A stretch of DNA of 64,000 nt from Bacteroides faecichinchillae JCM 17102 (lineage in GTDB: Bacteria; Bacteroidota; Bacteroidia; Bacteroidales; Bacteroidaceae), in the NCBI RefSeq assembly GCF_000614145.1, contig NZ_BAKK01000008.1, forward strand, positions 62,001-126,000, written 5' to 3'. Each line of letters begins with the position of its first letter. The stretch's first letter is position 1. The notes beneath the pieces are model-generated. The model worked only from the letters and a program-made list of their open reading frames with translations, made no database searches and was not told the DNA's origin. Shown in pieces: positions 18,651-29,355 of the stretch. A program made the position numbers and the translations under genes.

Positions 18651-18685
18651 AGATGTGTGTAAGATAAAGTATCTTACACACATCT
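18651..18685. repeat. Perfect 16-bp inverted repeat
   Basis: AGATGTGTGTAAGATA (18651-18666) is followed, after AAG, by its exact complement (18670-18685). Related fragments CATCTTACAC (about 18592) and GTGTAAGATG (about 18633) lie just upstream, so the element belongs to a small cluster of TGTAAGAT motifs. Confidence 0.65.
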
Positions 18686-18722
18686 AATTTATTTAAGTAG
18701 CACTTTACTTTAAATTAATCTC

Positions 18723-18876
18723 CTTCTTAAAATTAGTCTCAAACCATCTGACTAAAGTATTTCAAGCCTTTGACTACTTATTTCATATAGGAAGAACACT
18801 TTGTTCAAGGCATAGAACACATTGTTTCACTACATAGAACACATTGTTTCAAGCCTTTGAACACTTCGTATTGTAC
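18723..18876. repeat. 22-bp-period tandem repeat array B (7 units)
   Basis: Units begin at 18723, 18745, 18767, 18789, 18811, 18833 and 18855. The two best units share CATAGAACACATTGTTTCA. Flanking units are more diverged but keep the exact 22-bp period and the TTTC block. It lies just downstream of the lactate permease stop and is the same family as array A. Confidence 0.75.
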
Positions 18877-18913
18877 GCTGTTACGATTCATTTGTCAGGT
18901 GATTACTTAGAAA

Positions 18914-20413
18914 TTAGCTGAAGATATAAACAATAATTCCCGTAATAATAACATAAGCCAATGCGTATGGGATAGCAGCTTTCAGTATTTCCCCTTCTTT
19001 GCCTTGTTGATTTCCGGCAGAGGTGGCAATGGCTATACTTTGCGGGGAAATAATTTTTCCTCCGGTAGCACCTACTGTATTAGCGGCTGACAACCAATCC
19101 GGGCTGACATGAATTTGTCCGGCAACACTAGCTTGTAGTTTACCAAAGAGAATATTGGAGGATGTATCACTCCCTGTGATAAATGTTCCCAAGCATCCGA
19201 TGACTGGGGCAAAGAGTGGGTATAAACTTCCGGTCGCAGTTGCCAATGCCGTAGCAATAACAGCAATCATACCGGAGGTATCCATGATAGTAGATAATCC
19301 GACTAGACAAATTACCGTTATAAAAGTTTTCTTTAACTGCTTCACAGTATTCCAAAGAACTATAAATAAATCTTTGACTTTTGCTCCTTGTATCAATCCT
19401 CCTATAAAAGTTCCAATGAATAATAATACTCCTGCGTGAGTAAGCCAGGAGATTGTATAATTAACTGTAGAAGCATTGATCGGAAGGCTAATTCTGGTAA
19501 TCCAATTATTTTCTAATGTATGTCTTAATCCTGGGAGGAGGGGACTAGTCAGAATAATAAGGAATAGAATGAGTAAATAAATACTCCATGCATTAAGAAT
19601 ATCTTTTGTTTTAAGCGTGCTTTTTCGTGCCTTTTCTTCTTTGGAAGCTGTTAGTTTACCGTAGAGAACGATTACGATGATTGATAGTATGCTTCCAATA
19701 ATGGCCGGAGATTCTGCACCCATATATTTGGCTGCTACATATTGTCCGAGCAAGGAAACACCTCCTACTAATAGAGCTAGAAATATATTCTTTGGCAGTG
19801 ATTTCACTTTAGGATCAGTGAGGAATAGCAATACTAGAGGGATAAGGAACATTAAGACGGAAAGTTGTAACACAACGTTCGTACTCAGTTGCAATACATC
19901 TAAGTTCGTTTCTTTTGCCAATACAAGTACAGGCGTTCCAATGGCTCCGAAAGCGGTGGCAACACTGTTGGCAATCAAACTGACAGTAGCAGAGAAAATC
20001 GGCTTAAATCCTAAACTGATTAATATAGCTGCCGGAATAGCAACAGCAGTACCAAATCCGGCCATTGCTTCCAATAAACCGCCGAATCCCCATGTTAATA
20101 ACAGCACCTGAATACTTTTATCCGTAGAAATCGACGAAAATTGTTGTTTGATGACTTCCATCTTCTGTGTTTTCAGCAAGACATTATAGCTGAAAATAGC
20201 CATTAAAATAATGATTAAGATAGGCGAAACTGCCTTCAATGCTCCATAGATAAATGAGAACAACAGATTGTCTACAGTGACGGAAAAACCAAAAAAAGCA
20301 ATAAGGATAGTAACAATTAGAGAGATGATACTACTTTTATCACCAGGCATTTTGAAGAATGCCATTAAAACTATCAACAGCAGTACCGGAATCACAGCAA
20401 GGATTAGAGTCAT
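18914..20413 (-). CDS. L-lactate permease (LctP family)
   Basis: This polytopic inner-membrane protein has about 499 residues from the ATG at 20413 (MTLILAVIPVLLL). A longer in-frame reading to 20476 adds 21 polar residues that do not belong to the family. The conserved core GFGGLLEAMAGFGTAVAIPAA and the C-terminal FITGSDTSSNILFGKLQ, GATGGKIISPQSIAIA are diagnostic of the lactate/glycolate permease family. It takes up lactate with protons. It stands alone, with no lactate dehydrogenase beside it. Its stop is about 40 bp from the 22-bp repeat array B. Confidence 0.9.
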   Translation of the reverse strand: MTLILAVIPVLLLIVLMAFFKMPGDKSSIISLIVTILIAFFGFSVTVDNLLFSFIYGALKAVSPILIIILMAIFSYNVLLKTQKMEVIKQQFSSISTDKSIQVLLLTWGFGGLLEAMAGFGTAVAIPAAILISLGFKPIFSATVSLIANSVATAFGAIGTPVLVLAKETNLDVLQLSTNVVLQLSVLMFLIPLVLLFLTDPKVKSLPKNIFLALLVGGVSLLGQYVAAKYMGAESPAIIGSILSIIVIVLYGKLTASKEEKARKSTLKTKDILNAWSIYLLILFLIILTSPLLPGLRHTLENNWITRISLPINASTVNYTISWLTHAGVLLFIGTFIGGLIQGAKVKDLFIVLWNTVKQLKKTFITVICLVGLSTIMDTSGMIAVIATALATATGSLYPLFAPVIGCLGTFITGSDTSSNILFGKLQASVAGQIHVSPDWLSAANTVGATGGKIISPQSIAIATSAGNQQGKEGEILKAAIPYALAYVIITGIIVYIFS

Positions 20414-20506
20414 AACTATCAGATTTAAAAAAGTGAAACGTCCGTTTGTTAAAGTTATAACAAACGAACGTCTCATTTGGTCTGCTGAATAGAATATTTT
20501 TTCTAT

Positions 20507-21961
20507 TTATTTCATTTTCATGTTAAGGATTTGCTGCAATTGTTGCAAGTTTGCCTGAGCTGTTTCATTGCCCATCTTAGCTGCCTGTTCGAAAGCAGCT
20601 TTCGCACGTTGGATATCACCGTTCAGGAAATTATATACACCTGTATTGTTTAAGAATTCAGCAGTGGCATGATCTGCTTTTTCCATAAATTTCACTGCTG
20701 TATTTAAATCCTTCATAGATAAAGCAACAGCTGCTGCATTCAGGTTGGCAACCGGATCGTTCGGATACATACGTACGGCAATGTCGAATACATTTACGAA
20801 ATCTTTGCTACCTTTCGGATAACTGTTGGCTATTTGATACATTTCATTCAGACTCAAGTATTTTGGATTCTCACGAATAATGATACGTCCTTGCTCTACA
20901 TCGAAATTGATAACAGTATAGTCAATCTTGCAATTTACTTTACGTAAACCCGGATAGATTTCTTTCAACATGGTACGATAAGGAACACCGCCACCTACGC
21001 GCATAATTTCTTGTTTACGTTTCGCATCATCGGTAGTATTTTTGATGATATTCAGGAAAGTTTCTTTGTCTTTCATAGAAGAAGCCTTAAGAGCTTTCAC
21101 CAGACCGTCCCAGTTTTCACCACCGAAAGTAACATTATATACGTTGGCAGGAACTTTTTCATTCTTTACCAGATAGTCTTTCAAAGCGACTGCACGTTTC
21201 TTGGAAAGTTGTTCATTGAATGCCAAAGGACCTTCTGGGGAGGCGAAACCTTCAATGCTGATTCCGGTTACCGTTAAGTTTTTATCATTCTGAATCTTGT
21301 CGAACATAGAATGAATATTCACTAATTCAGAATGATTATTCATGAAATCAGTCAAAATGACGTATTTATTAACAGGGAAATCCAGATGAGCTTCGTATTG
21401 TTCGCTACGGGTTTTTACCACTTCCACTGTTGGTTGGATATAGGCAACCAGTGGTGACATGGCACTCAGTCGTTTGGCTTCAGTAGAAACATCATTTGTA
21501 ATTAGTTCCTGAGCGGTCATTTCTTGGTAGTTGCCACATCCGCATAATGTTTCTACAAGTTGTAAGGAAGCATTTGCCATCCATGGTTGGTAAGGAATAA
21601 CCTGTGTGTAGTTTAAAGTTTCCCGCTTGTTATAAGGGACAATGATAGCCGTTGGCTCTTGTTTACTCATGGCTAATCCACGAATATATGCTTTTTCACG
21701 TCTTTTTCCGTTTATAATAATTTCTTGTAGAGGAACATTGTGTTGTCCGTCTGTCAATAGAGGAACAAGGCTTAGACTTCTTGCGGAACCGACTGTTAGA
21801 TTTTTCATATCCATTGTCATTCCTACATATAAAGACTCTCCCTGTTGCCATAAAGTCACATCCGAGAGTGTGAGTGCATCATTCATGAATTTTTGTGCAT
21901 GAGCCGGTGCTATGACGGCTACAAGGGCTATAATGAGATAAATAAGTTTCTTTTTCATCAT
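20507..21961 (-). CDS. DUF3868 protein with OmpA-like and TPR-like regions
   Basis: This 484-residue protein has a cleavable signal peptide (ends APAHA). The N-terminal region (20-150) fits DUF3868. The middle region (about 210-300) has SIEGFASPEGP and LSKKRAVALKDYL, an OmpA-like peptidoglycan-binding pattern. The C-terminus (380-484) has TPR-like helices. It is the second gene after the DUF3575 protein, 21 bp apart. Such pairs often accompany Mfa/Fim-type fimbriae in Bacteroidales, but no pilin genes are present here. It is likely periplasmic or attached to the cell wall. Confidence 0.8.
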   Translation of the reverse strand: MMKKKLIYLIIALVAVIAPAHAQKFMNDALTLSDVTLWQQGESLYVGMTMDMKNLTVGSARSLSLVPLLTDGQHNVPLQEIIINGKRREKAYIRGLAMSKQEPTAIIVPYNKRETLNYTQVIPYQPWMANASLQLVETLCGCGNYQEMTAQELITNDVSTEAKRLSAMSPLVAYIQPTVEVVKTRSEQYEAHLDFPVNKYVILTDFMNNHSELVNIHSMFDKIQNDKNLTVTGISIEGFASPEGPLAFNEQLSKKRAVALKDYLVKNEKVPANVYNVTFGGENWDGLVKALKASSMKDKETFLNIIKNTTDDAKRKQEIMRVGGGVPYRTMLKEIYPGLRKVNCKIDYTVINFDVEQGRIIIRENPKYLSLNEMYQIANSYPKGSKDFVNVFDIAVRMYPNDPVANLNAAAVALSMKDLNTAVKFMEKADHATAEFLNNTGVYNFLNGDIQRAKAAFEQAAKMGNETAQANLQQLQQILNMKMK

Positions 21962-21982
21962 TGTAAGTATTATAAGTTTTGA

Positions 21983-22570
21983 TTATTTGATGACATAAAT
22001 AAAGCTTAAACCTATTTTGGTCGGACCAAAATAGTTACGAGTATTATGTCCTAGCTTTTCACCTCCGTCGCCGCGGGCATATTTATCATACTTTACGCGG
22101 GCATATCCAACTCCGATGGTCGCTTCCATACTCCAACGTCTACTGATAATCCATTGGTATCCATAAGAAATGCCGGCTCCGTACAAGTTACCGTCATAAC
22201 GGTCGTGCCCCATTCCGAAAATATTCAGATTACTGACATCCATATCAGCATAGTGACCATGCAGACCGAAGAAACTACCGTTGAAACGTTCACAAAGCCA
22301 ATAACGCAATTCCGGTTGGACAAGCCAATGTTTGATTTGCCGGTCGTCTCCAAATTTCCATGGATTATAGTTACCCGATACATCAAGAGTCAGTTTTTTG
22401 GAGAGTGCGATTTCAATTCCCAAGTTGGGAGTGGAAGTCGCCCAATACAAAGCGTTTGTCTTAATAGCAAATTTGGGTAAATAGGTTTCATTACGTTGTA
22501 CTTGTGCATGAATGCTTGTACCGAAAGCAAGCAGGAAACCAACTGCTAGTAAAAGTTTAATTGTTCTCAT
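21983..22570 (-). CDS. DUF3575 outer-membrane protein
   Basis: This protein has 195 residues from the ATG at 22570, where a signal peptide begins (MRTIKLLLAVGFLLAFG, ending SIHA). A longer reading to 22648 adds residues before the signal peptide and is unlikely. The mature part (LALYWATSTPNLGIEI-like start, repeated aromatic strands, C-terminal GLSFIYVIK) fits the small beta-barrel family DUF3575. It is the first gene of the pair with the DUF3868 protein. Confidence 0.8.
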   Translation of the reverse strand: MRTIKLLLAVGFLLAFGTSIHAQVQRNETYLPKFAIKTNALYWATSTPNLGIEIALSKKLTLDVSGNYNPWKFGDDRQIKHWLVQPELRYWLCERFNGSFFGLHGHYADMDVSNLNIFGMGHDRYDGNLYGAGISYGYQWIISRRWSMEATIGVGYARVKYDKYARGDGGEKLGHNTRNYFGPTKIGLSFIYVIK

Positions 22571-22754
22571 TTTCGTTAGGATATTGGTTTTATTAAAATG
22601 ATAAGCGATAAACACCTGACCAAGGAACTTTGTTGAGACAACTTGCAAAAAAAATATTCGTGGATAAACTAAGAAAGATGTTTAAGGGCATAAATACTAA
22701 CAAAATATAATGGAGAAACGTTTATTATAGTAAAACATCAAATATACACAGTTT

Positions 22755-24299
22755 ATGAAAGAGCTTATCAAGAATTTGGAAGAATTGAACAGGAAAGCTG
22801 AAAAAGGGGGCGGAGATGCCCGTATTGAGAAACAACATTCGGGGGGGAAACTGACAGCCCGTGAACGTATTGATTTACTATTAGAAAAAGGTTCATTTAT
22901 CGAATTGGATAAATTGGTGACTCATCGCTGTACCGATTTCGGTATGGAAAAACAGAAATTTGCAGGAGATGGAGTAGTTACCGGTTACGGTATGATTGGA
23001 AAACGTTTAGTTTATGTTTTTGCACAGGACTTTACCGTGTTTGGAGGAGCTCTTTCGGAAACACATGCCAAGAAGATATGTAAAGTGATGGATATGGCTA
23101 TGCAGATGGGAGCACCTATCATCGGATTAAATGATTCAGGAGGTGCCCGTATACAGGAAGGAGTGCGCTCATTAGCAGGATATGCTGAAATATTCCTTCG
23201 TAATTCGATGGCTTCGGGTGTTATTCCACAAATCAGTGCGATAATGGGGCCTTGTGCCGGAGGGGCGGTTTACTCACCTGCACTGACCGATTTTATTCTG
23301 ATGGTAAAGAATTCCGGTTATATGTTTATTACCGGTCCCGATGTCGTGAAAAGTGTGACACAGGAAGAGGTAAGTAAGGATGATCTGGGCGGAGTGGATG
23401 TTCACATGACAAAATCGGGTGTTGCCCATCTTTCAGCAGAAAATGATATTGAATGTATTAATTATATCAGGGAATTGATCTCCTATCTTCCGGGAAATAA
23501 TATGGAAGAACCTCCTTTTGTAGCTACCAGTGATTCGCCTACACGCTTGACACCGGAACTATCTAATCTGATTCCTACTAATCCGAATCAACCTTACAAT
23601 ATAAAGGAGATGATAGAATCTGTAGCGGATGAAAATAGCTTCTTTGAACTTCAATCGGAGTTTGCACCGAATATTGTTACCGGTTACATTCGCCTGAATG
23701 GAAAGACGGTGGGAGTTGTAGCTAATCAACCATTGGTATTGGCAGGAACATTGGATATAAATGCTTCCGTCAAAGCTGCCCGTTTTGTCCGTTTCTGTGA
23801 TGCATTTAATATACCATTACTGACATTGGTCGATGTGCCGGGATTTCTTCCGGGAGTGGATCAGGAATATGGTGGCATTATTCGTAATGGTGCCAAATTG
23901 CTTTATGCTTATTGTGAAGCTACAGTTCCTAAAGTTACTGTTATCACACGTAAGGCGTATGGAGGTGCTTATGATGTGATGAGTTCTAAACATATTCGTG
24001 GGGATGTGAATCTGGCTTTTCCAACGGCAGAGATAGCTGTAATGGGACCGGATGGTGCTGTAAATATCTTGTTCCGCAAAGAAATAGATAAAGCCCAGTC
24101 ACCCGAGACAAAACGAAAAGAACTTCAGGAAGAGTATCGCGAGAAATTCGCTAATCCCTATCGGGCGGCAGAATTAGGTTATGTGGATGAAGTGATTGAC
24201 CCGGCAGTTACCCGTTTGCGGTTGATTCGCAGTTTTGAGATGCTTGCCAACAAGCGTCAGTCCAATCCGCCTAAAAAACATTCGAATATTCCACTTTAA
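22755..24299 (+). CDS. Acyl-CoA carboxylase, carboxyltransferase subunit
   Basis: This 514-residue carboxyltransferase belongs to the propionyl-CoA carboxylase beta / methylmalonyl-CoA decarboxylase alpha family. It has the N-terminal [17 protein letters not shown], the first CoA-binding oxyanion region GGARIQEGV, and the second oxyanion region [13 protein letters not shown]. It carries carboxyl groups between biotin and acyl-CoA. It is the first gene of a three-gene operon with biotin carboxylase and biotin carrier. Direction (carboxylation or decarboxylation) cannot be decided from sequence. In Bacteroides, propionate formation via methylmalonyl-CoA is the most likely setting. Confidence 0.92.
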   Translation: MKELIKNLEELNRKAEKGGGDARIEKQHSGGKLTARERIDLLLEKGSFIELDKLVTHRCTDFGMEKQKFAGDGVVTGYGMIGKRLVYVFAQDFTVFGGALSETHAKKICKVMDMAMQMGAPIIGLNDSGGARIQEGVRSLAGYAEIFLRNSMASGVIPQISAIMGPCAGGAVYSPALTDFILMVKNSGYMFITGPDVVKSVTQEEVSKDDLGGVDVHMTKSGVAHLSAENDIECINYIRELISYLPGNNMEEPPFVATSDSPTRLTPELSNLIPTNPNQPYNIKEMIESVADENSFFELQSEFAPNIVTGYIRLNGKTVGVVANQPLVLAGTLDINASVKAARFVRFCDAFNIPLLTLVDVPGFLPGVDQEYGGIIRNGAKLLYAYCEATVPKVTVITRKAYGGAYDVMSSKHIRGDVNLAFPTAEIAVMGPDGAVNILFRKEIDKAQSPETKRKELQEEYREKFANPYRAAELGYVDEVIDPAVTRLRLIRSFEMLANKRQSNPPKKHSNIPL

Positions 24300-24305
24300 G
24301 AGATG

Positions 24306-24312
24306 AAAGGAG
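24306..24312 (+). promoter_or_regulatory. Strong Shine-Dalgarno site
   Basis: AAAGGAG sits 6 bp before the ATG at 24319. Such a full site is uncommon in Bacteroides and supports this start for the biotin carboxylase. Confidence 0.55.
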
Positions 24313-24318
24313 AAAATT

Positions 24319-25830
24319 ATGATTAAGAAAATATTAGTTGCTAACCGGGGTGAAATAGCTTTGCGCATCTTTCGTACGTGTAGAGTGATGAATATTTCAA
24401 CGGTAGCCGTTTATACTCACGTAGATCGTAGTGCTTTGCATGTTCGATATGCAGAGGAAGCTTATTGTATTTCCGATTCGTTGGAGGATACTTCTTATCT
24501 GAAACCGGAATTGATATTGGCTATTGCAAAGAAGACAGGTGCGGCTATTCATCCGGGATATGGTTTCTTGTCGGAGAATGCGGAATTCGCCCGTCGTTGT
24601 GAAGAAGAAGGAGTGATCTTTATCGGTCCGAGTGCCGACATCATTTCGAAGATGGGAATTAAGACTGAGGCACGTAAGATTATGCGTGAAGCCGGATTAC
24701 CGATTGTTCCCGGAACTGAGACTCCCGTACAAGGCATAGAGGAAGTAAAAAGAGTTGCCAAAGAAGTTGGTTATCCTATTATGTTGAAAGCTCTTGCCGG
24801 TGGTGGAGGAAAAGGGATGAGACTGGTTCGTTCGGAGGAAGAGGTAGATACAGCCCTTCGTCTTTCGCAATCCGAGGCAGGGACGTCTTTTGGAAATGAT
24901 GCAGTCTACATCGAAAAATATATCGAAAATCCACATCATATCGAAGTGCAGATAATGGGAGATAAATATGGTAATGTGGTTCATCTTTACGAACGTGAAT
25001 GTTCCATTCAGCGTCGTAACCAGAAAGTGATTGAAGAATCACCGTCTCCTTTTGTGAAAGAAGAGACGCGGAAAAATATGTTGAAAGTAGCCGTAGAAGC
25101 TTGCAAGAAAATAGGGTATTACAGTGCCGGAACCTTGGAGTTTATGATGGATAAGGATCAGAATTTCTACTTCCTTGAAATGAATACCCGGTTGCAAGTG
25201 GAACATTTAGTAACCGAAGAATGTACGGGAGTAGATCTGGTACGCGATATGATAATAGTTGCAGCAGGTAATCCGTTACCTTATAAACAGGATGATATTA
25301 AATTTAGCGGGGCTGCCATCGAATGTCGTATTTATGCGGAAGATCCGGAGAACAACTTTATGCCTTCGCCTGGAGTGATAACAGTTCGTGAGGCTCCCGA
25401 AGGTCGTAATCTCCGTTTGGATAGTGCTGCTTATGCCGGTTTTGAAGTATCTCTGCATTATGACCCGATGATTGCCAAGCTTTGTTGTTGGGGACGTACT
25501 CGTGCTTCGGCTATCTCTAACATGGCTCGTGCTTTGCGCGAATATAAAATTCTGGGAATAAAGACTACCATTCCTTTCCATCAACGGGTTCTGAAGAATG
25601 CCGCATTTCTGGAAGGAAAGTATGATACCACTTTTATTGATACCCGTTTTGATAAGGAAGACTTGAAGCGGCGCCAGAATACAGATCCTACAGTGGCTGT
25701 GATTGCAGCTGCGGTGAGACATTATGAAAGAGAGAAAGAAGCTGCTTCCCGAGCAACAACTCTTCCAGTGGTGGGCGAATCTCTCTGGAAGTATTATGGC
25801 AAGTTACAAATGACTGCCAACAATTATTAA
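24319..25830 (+). CDS. Acyl-CoA carboxylase, biotin carboxylase subunit
   Basis: This 503-residue ATP-grasp enzyme begins [19 protein letters not shown]. It has the glycine-rich loop [24 protein letters not shown], the metal site [12 protein letters not shown] and the C-terminal domain. It carboxylates biotin using ATP and bicarbonate. It lies 19 bp after the carboxyltransferase and 23 bp before the biotin carrier. A strong Shine-Dalgarno site precedes it. Confidence 0.93.
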   Translation: MIKKILVANRGEIALRIFRTCRVMNISTVAVYTHVDRSALHVRYAEEAYCISDSLEDTSYLKPELILAIAKKTGAAIHPGYGFLSENAEFARRCEEEGVIFIGPSADIISKMGIKTEARKIMREAGLPIVPGTETPVQGIEEVKRVAKEVGYPIMLKALAGGGGKGMRLVRSEEEVDTALRLSQSEAGTSFGNDAVYIEKYIENPHHIEVQIMGDKYGNVVHLYERECSIQRRNQKVIEESPSPFVKEETRKNMLKVAVEACKKIGYYSAGTLEFMMDKDQNFYFLEMNTRLQVEHLVTEECTGVDLVRDMIIVAAGNPLPYKQDDIKFSGAAIECRIYAEDPENNFMPSPGVITVREAPEGRNLRLDSAAYAGFEVSLHYDPMIAKLCCWGRTRASAISNMARALREYKILGIKTTIPFHQRVLKNAAFLEGKYDTTFIDTRFDKEDLKRRQNTDPTVAVIAAAVRHYEREKEAASRATTLPVVGESLWKYYGKLQMTANNY

Positions 25831-25853
25831 ATGGAGTAATAAAAAATATTAAT

Positions 25854-26378
25854 ATGGGTACAACATTAGCTACATATTATGCCAAACTTCTGGATATGCC
25901 TGATACAGAATACAAGGTAGAAATTCTGGAAGATGGACCGATCAAGAAAATTGCGGTCAATGGCAAGGTTTATGAGGTAGATTATAATGTGGGAGGTGAC
26001 TCCATTCATTCAATTATCATCGATCATCATTCTCATGGAGTACAAATTTCTCCTTCTTCCAATAATTCATATACAATCATGAATAAGGGAGAACTTTACC
26101 AAATTGAGTTGCAGGGGGAAATGGAGAAAATACACAACGCACGTGCTGCTTCTGAAGCTGTGGGACGTCAGGTAGTACAAGCACCAATGCCGGGAGTTAT
26201 CCTGAAGACATACGTTAAGAAAGGAGATGACGTGAAGCGCGGGGACCCGCTTTGTGTATTAGTTGCCATGAAAATGGAAAACGAGATCCGTTCCACGACA
26301 GATGGAACGGTAAAAGAGGTATTTGTAGAAAATAATATGAAGGTAGGGTTAAATGACCGTATCATGGTGATTGAATAA
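25854..26378 (+). CDS. Biotin carboxyl carrier protein
   Basis: This 174-residue protein has a helical N-terminal part, a linker and a C-terminal biotinyl domain (about 100-174). Biotin attaches to Lys140 in VAMKMENEI. The upstream [24 protein letters not shown] is the matching half of the hammerhead fold. It carries carboxybiotin between the two enzymes encoded upstream. A terminator follows at 26423. Confidence 0.92.
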   Translation: MGTTLATYYAKLLDMPDTEYKVEILEDGPIKKIAVNGKVYEVDYNVGGDSIHSIIIDHHSHGVQISPSSNNSYTIMNKGELYQIELQGEMEKIHNARAASEAVGRQVVQAPMPGVILKTYVKKGDDVKRGDPLCVLVAMKMENEIRSTTDGTVKEVFVENNMKVGLNDRIMVIE

Positions 26379-26422
26379 CTTTTTAGATGATTAGTTTTTA
26401 AAAATTAGTTTTCAATAGGAAT

Positions 26423-26470
26423 TTCCGTATGGACAACCGAAATACATTCGGACCATACGGAACTTTTTTT
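26423..26470 (+). terminator. Intrinsic terminator of carboxylase operon
   Basis: TTCCGTATGG (26423-26432) pairs with CCATACGGAA (26453-26462), and an inner CCGAA/TTCGG stem closes the loop. Seven T residues follow (26464-26470). Confidence 0.85.
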
Positions 26471-26551
26471 AATAATATGTCTTATAATATCTTTATTATT
26501 AAAACTTTTATCTACATTTGACAGTTAAGTATATAAATATCTCACTACCTT

Positions 26552-28912
26552 ATGGATAGTGAACAAACAAAAACAACACTCGAAGAGCAACTAGAGGCAC
26601 TTAAAGAGGAGAATGCGCAATTGAAAAAACAGCTCTCTTTTTTAAAAGAGCATGCCCCTTTTGATTTTAGAGAGAAATATGCAGTTAAGATATTAGATTC
26701 ACTACCTGATATGCTGACTGTTTTCAGGCATGATGAAGTTGGCGTGGAAGTGGTGTCGAATGAAGAAACCAATCATGTAGGCGTATCAAATAAGGATTTT
26801 GAAGGGATGCGAATGTGTGATATGGTTCCGTTGGAAGCATATCAAAATATACATTCCAATATGCAAAAAGTGATTTCAACTGGAACGGTTTCAACAGCAC
26901 ATCATGAATTAGACATTAATGGCGAACATCATTATTATGAAAATCGTATTTTTCCTTTGGATGAAGAATATGTGCTGATAATGTGCCGGGATATTACTAA
27001 TCGAATTGTTACTCAACGTCAACTGGAAGTTTTTAAAAGTGTACTTGATAAGGTTAGTGATAGCATTCTTGCCGTCTCAGCGGATGGAACATTAGTCTAT
27101 GCTAATAAACAATTCATTGAAGAATGCGGTGTAACCCAACAACTGGGTGTACAAAAGATATATGATTTGCCTGTTTCTATGAAAACGCCTGAAGCTTGGC
27201 AAGCACGTCTTCAACAAATCCGAGATAATGGTGGTAGTTTCTCTTATTGTGCTGATTACACGCGAAAGGGATATGATAAAAAAGGGGTTCACCAAGTTTC
27301 CACATTTTTGACTAAAGAAAATAATAAAGAACTAATCTGGTTCTTTACTCAAGATATTACCGATGTTATCAAAAAAAAGGATGAACTTCGGGAACTCAAT
27401 GCGCTGCTTGAGGGTGTTTTAAATAATGTCCCCGTTTACCTGTATGTGAAAGATCCGGAAGACGAATTCAGGTATTTATATTGGAATAGAGCGTTTACTG
27501 AGCATTCAGGAATACCAGCATATAAAGCTATTGGGCATACGGATGCGGAAGTCTTTCCTGAGAGCGAAGATGCCGAAAAATTTCATAGGGATGATTTGGA
27601 AGTACTTCGTACCCATGAGCCTCTTGAAATGCAGGAAAACTATATTTCGGCTAGTGGAGAAACACGTATTGTACAAACTTTAAAAACGCTGGTTCCTATG
27701 GAAGGACGTAAACCATTGTTAATTGGTATTTCCTGGGATATTACTAGTCTGAAAAGTATAGAGCAAGAATTGATAACTGCAAGACTTAAAGCAGAGCAGT
27801 CTGATAGATTGAAAACAGCTTTCCTTGCTAATATGAGCCATGAGATACGTACTCCTTTGAATGCCATTGTTGGCTTTTCCAAGCTGCTGCCTTTAGCAGA
27901 AAGTCCGGAGGAGGAGGAAACTTACTCAGATATCATTAATCAGAACTCTGACATACTTTTGCAATTGATTAATGATATTCTTGATTTATCCAAGATAGAA
28001 GCAGAGACATTAGAATATGTCAAGCGTCCAATGAATCTTGGAGAATTGTGTCGTACCATTTATGAAGTCCATAAAGGTCGCGTGCAGGAAGGAGTGACTT
28101 TATTCATAGACAATCAAGAAGAAGACCTAATGATTGAGGAGGACCATAATCGGATTATGCAGGTCATAACCAATTTCATTACTAATGCTTGTAAGTTCAC
28201 TTATTCGGGTGAAATTCGTTACGGTTTTGAAGTGCGGGAAGATCACATTTACTTTTATGTGAAGGATACCGGTATTGGAGTAGCACAGGATAAGATCAAC
28301 CACATTTTTGATCGCTTTGTCAAATTGAACTCTTTTGCTCAAGGTACAGGATTGGGGCTGGCGATTAGTCGAATAATTATAGAAAAGATTGGTGGCGAAA
28401 TCGGAGCTATCTCCGACATAGGTAAAGGATCCACTTTCTATTTTACTATACCTTATAAAGATAAAGATCGTGAACAGATAAAAGTCTTTAAAGCTGTAGA
28501 AGAAAAGCAAGAAGATAGTTTGGTTAAAAGACCACAGCAGATCAAGAAGATTTTGATTGCTGAGGATGTAGAAAGTAATTACATCTTAGTAAAGAGTCTG
28601 ATAGGGGAGAATTATACGCTATTATGGGCTAAAGATGGAATGGAAGCTGTGGAGATGTATAAGGAATATCAGCCCGATTTGATTTTAATGGATATCAAGA
28701 TGCCTCGTATGAATGGATTAGATGCTATTCACATTATACGTACTTATTCAAAGGACATTCCTATTATAGCATTGACAGCTTATGCATTTGAAACGGATAA
28801 AGAAAAGGCATTTGAGGCAGGGTGTAATGATTTTGTGACTAAGCCTATTTCGGAAGAAGCTTTAGTTAAAGTGCTGAGAAAATATTCCGGTTTTTCTAAT
28901 CAAATAGTGTAA
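26552..28912 (+). CDS. Soluble PAS-domain hybrid sensor histidine kinase
   Basis: This 786-residue protein starts with a coiled coil (about 4-32) and then carries three PAS-like domains (about 45-150, 165-275 and 280-405). A kinase core follows, with His430 in ANMSHEIRTPLNAI and a catalytic domain (NFITNACKFT, DTGIGVAQDKINHIFDRF, GTGLGLAIS). The C-terminal receiver (about 665-780) has phospho-accepting Asp714 in LILMDIKMP. There are no transmembrane segments, so it senses cytoplasmic signals. There is no partner regulator next to it. The gene nearest downstream is a small AraC-type protein, 443 bp away. Confidence 0.9.
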   Translation: MDSEQTKTTLEEQLEALKEENAQLKKQLSFLKEHAPFDFREKYAVKILDSLPDMLTVFRHDEVGVEVVSNEETNHVGVSNKDFEGMRMCDMVPLEAYQNIHSNMQKVISTGTVSTAHHELDINGEHHYYENRIFPLDEEYVLIMCRDITNRIVTQRQLEVFKSVLDKVSDSILAVSADGTLVYANKQFIEECGVTQQLGVQKIYDLPVSMKTPEAWQARLQQIRDNGGSFSYCADYTRKGYDKKGVHQVSTFLTKENNKELIWFFTQDITDVIKKKDELRELNALLEGVLNNVPVYLYVKDPEDEFRYLYWNRAFTEHSGIPAYKAIGHTDAEVFPESEDAEKFHRDDLEVLRTHEPLEMQENYISASGETRIVQTLKTLVPMEGRKPLLIGISWDITSLKSIEQELITARLKAEQSDRLKTAFLANMSHEIRTPLNAIVGFSKLLPLAESPEEEETYSDIINQNSDILLQLINDILDLSKIEAETLEYVKRPMNLGELCRTIYEVHKGRVQEGVTLFIDNQEEDLMIEEDHNRIMQVITNFITNACKFTYSGEIRYGFEVREDHIYFYVKDTGIGVAQDKINHIFDRFVKLNSFAQGTGLGLAISRIIIEKIGGEIGAISDIGKGSTFYFTIPYKDKDREQIKVFKAVEEKQEDSLVKRPQQIKKILIAEDVESNYILVKSLIGENYTLLWAKDGMEAVEMYKEYQPDLILMDIKMPRMNGLDAIHIIRTYSKDIPIIALTAYAFETDKEKAFEAGCNDFVTKPISEEALVKVLRKYSGFSNQIV

Positions 28913-29355
28913 TTGTATGTCTGTATATATACCTGAAAATGGGAAAAATAATTAGTACTGTTTGTTATTATATATCTAAAATGAAAGAAGTCTAGGAAGT
29001 TATATTAAAAGATTATCTATTATTTTTCAATGAATACACACTTTATTTTAAAGTGGCTGTTTTGGGGTGGAATGAACGACTCATTAGGTTTAAACCGAGG
29101 AGTCGTTCTGCTTATATAAAATAATGTATCTTTTTAAATCATTAATGGATGAATTCTCCTACCTCATGTAATTTAAAAGAGTGTTGAAAGTTATTCAACA
29201 CTTTACTTTGGTTTTGTCCTTAATAAATTCCCGAAAAATATCTTTTGTCCTAAAACTTAAAAAATATTATCAGATATTAAAGAATTTCTAATATATTTTC
29301 TTTCATTATTAAATAAATTAATAAGTTTGTTGCACAATCAAACAAAAAATACAGT
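28913..29355. other. Intergenic region with two hairpins
   Basis: GAACGACTC (29074-29082) pairs with GAGTCGTTC (29100-29108), a likely end signal of the hybrid kinase gene, though without a T-run. A second stem GTGTTGAA/TTCAACAC (29181-29201) follows and is trailed by a T-rich stretch. A TAAGTTTG -7-like element is at 29332-29339, before the AraC-type gene. No gene is seen. Confidence 0.45.

Larger units (their letters stand above)
17593..18913. other. 1.3-kb gene-poor region rich in small elements
   Basis: No intact protein gene is present. The stretch contains a hairpin at 17707-17746, a promoter-terminator pair framing a roughly 70-nt RNA (17816-17921), a second TACTTTTG element at 18021-18028 followed by a hairpin (18068-18100), a decayed thioredoxin (18131-18300, minus), a perfect 16-bp inverted repeat (18651-18685) and a seven-unit 22-bp repeat array (18723-18876). 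Confidence 0.7.

Noticed and set aside
1192..18876. 22-bp arrays as CRISPR repeats
   Set aside because: The units are tandem with no unique spacers, and no cas genes are present.
19677..20111. 144-residue plus-strand frame inside the lactate permease
   Set aside because: It is a mirror of the hydrophobic permease gene, with no independent evidence.
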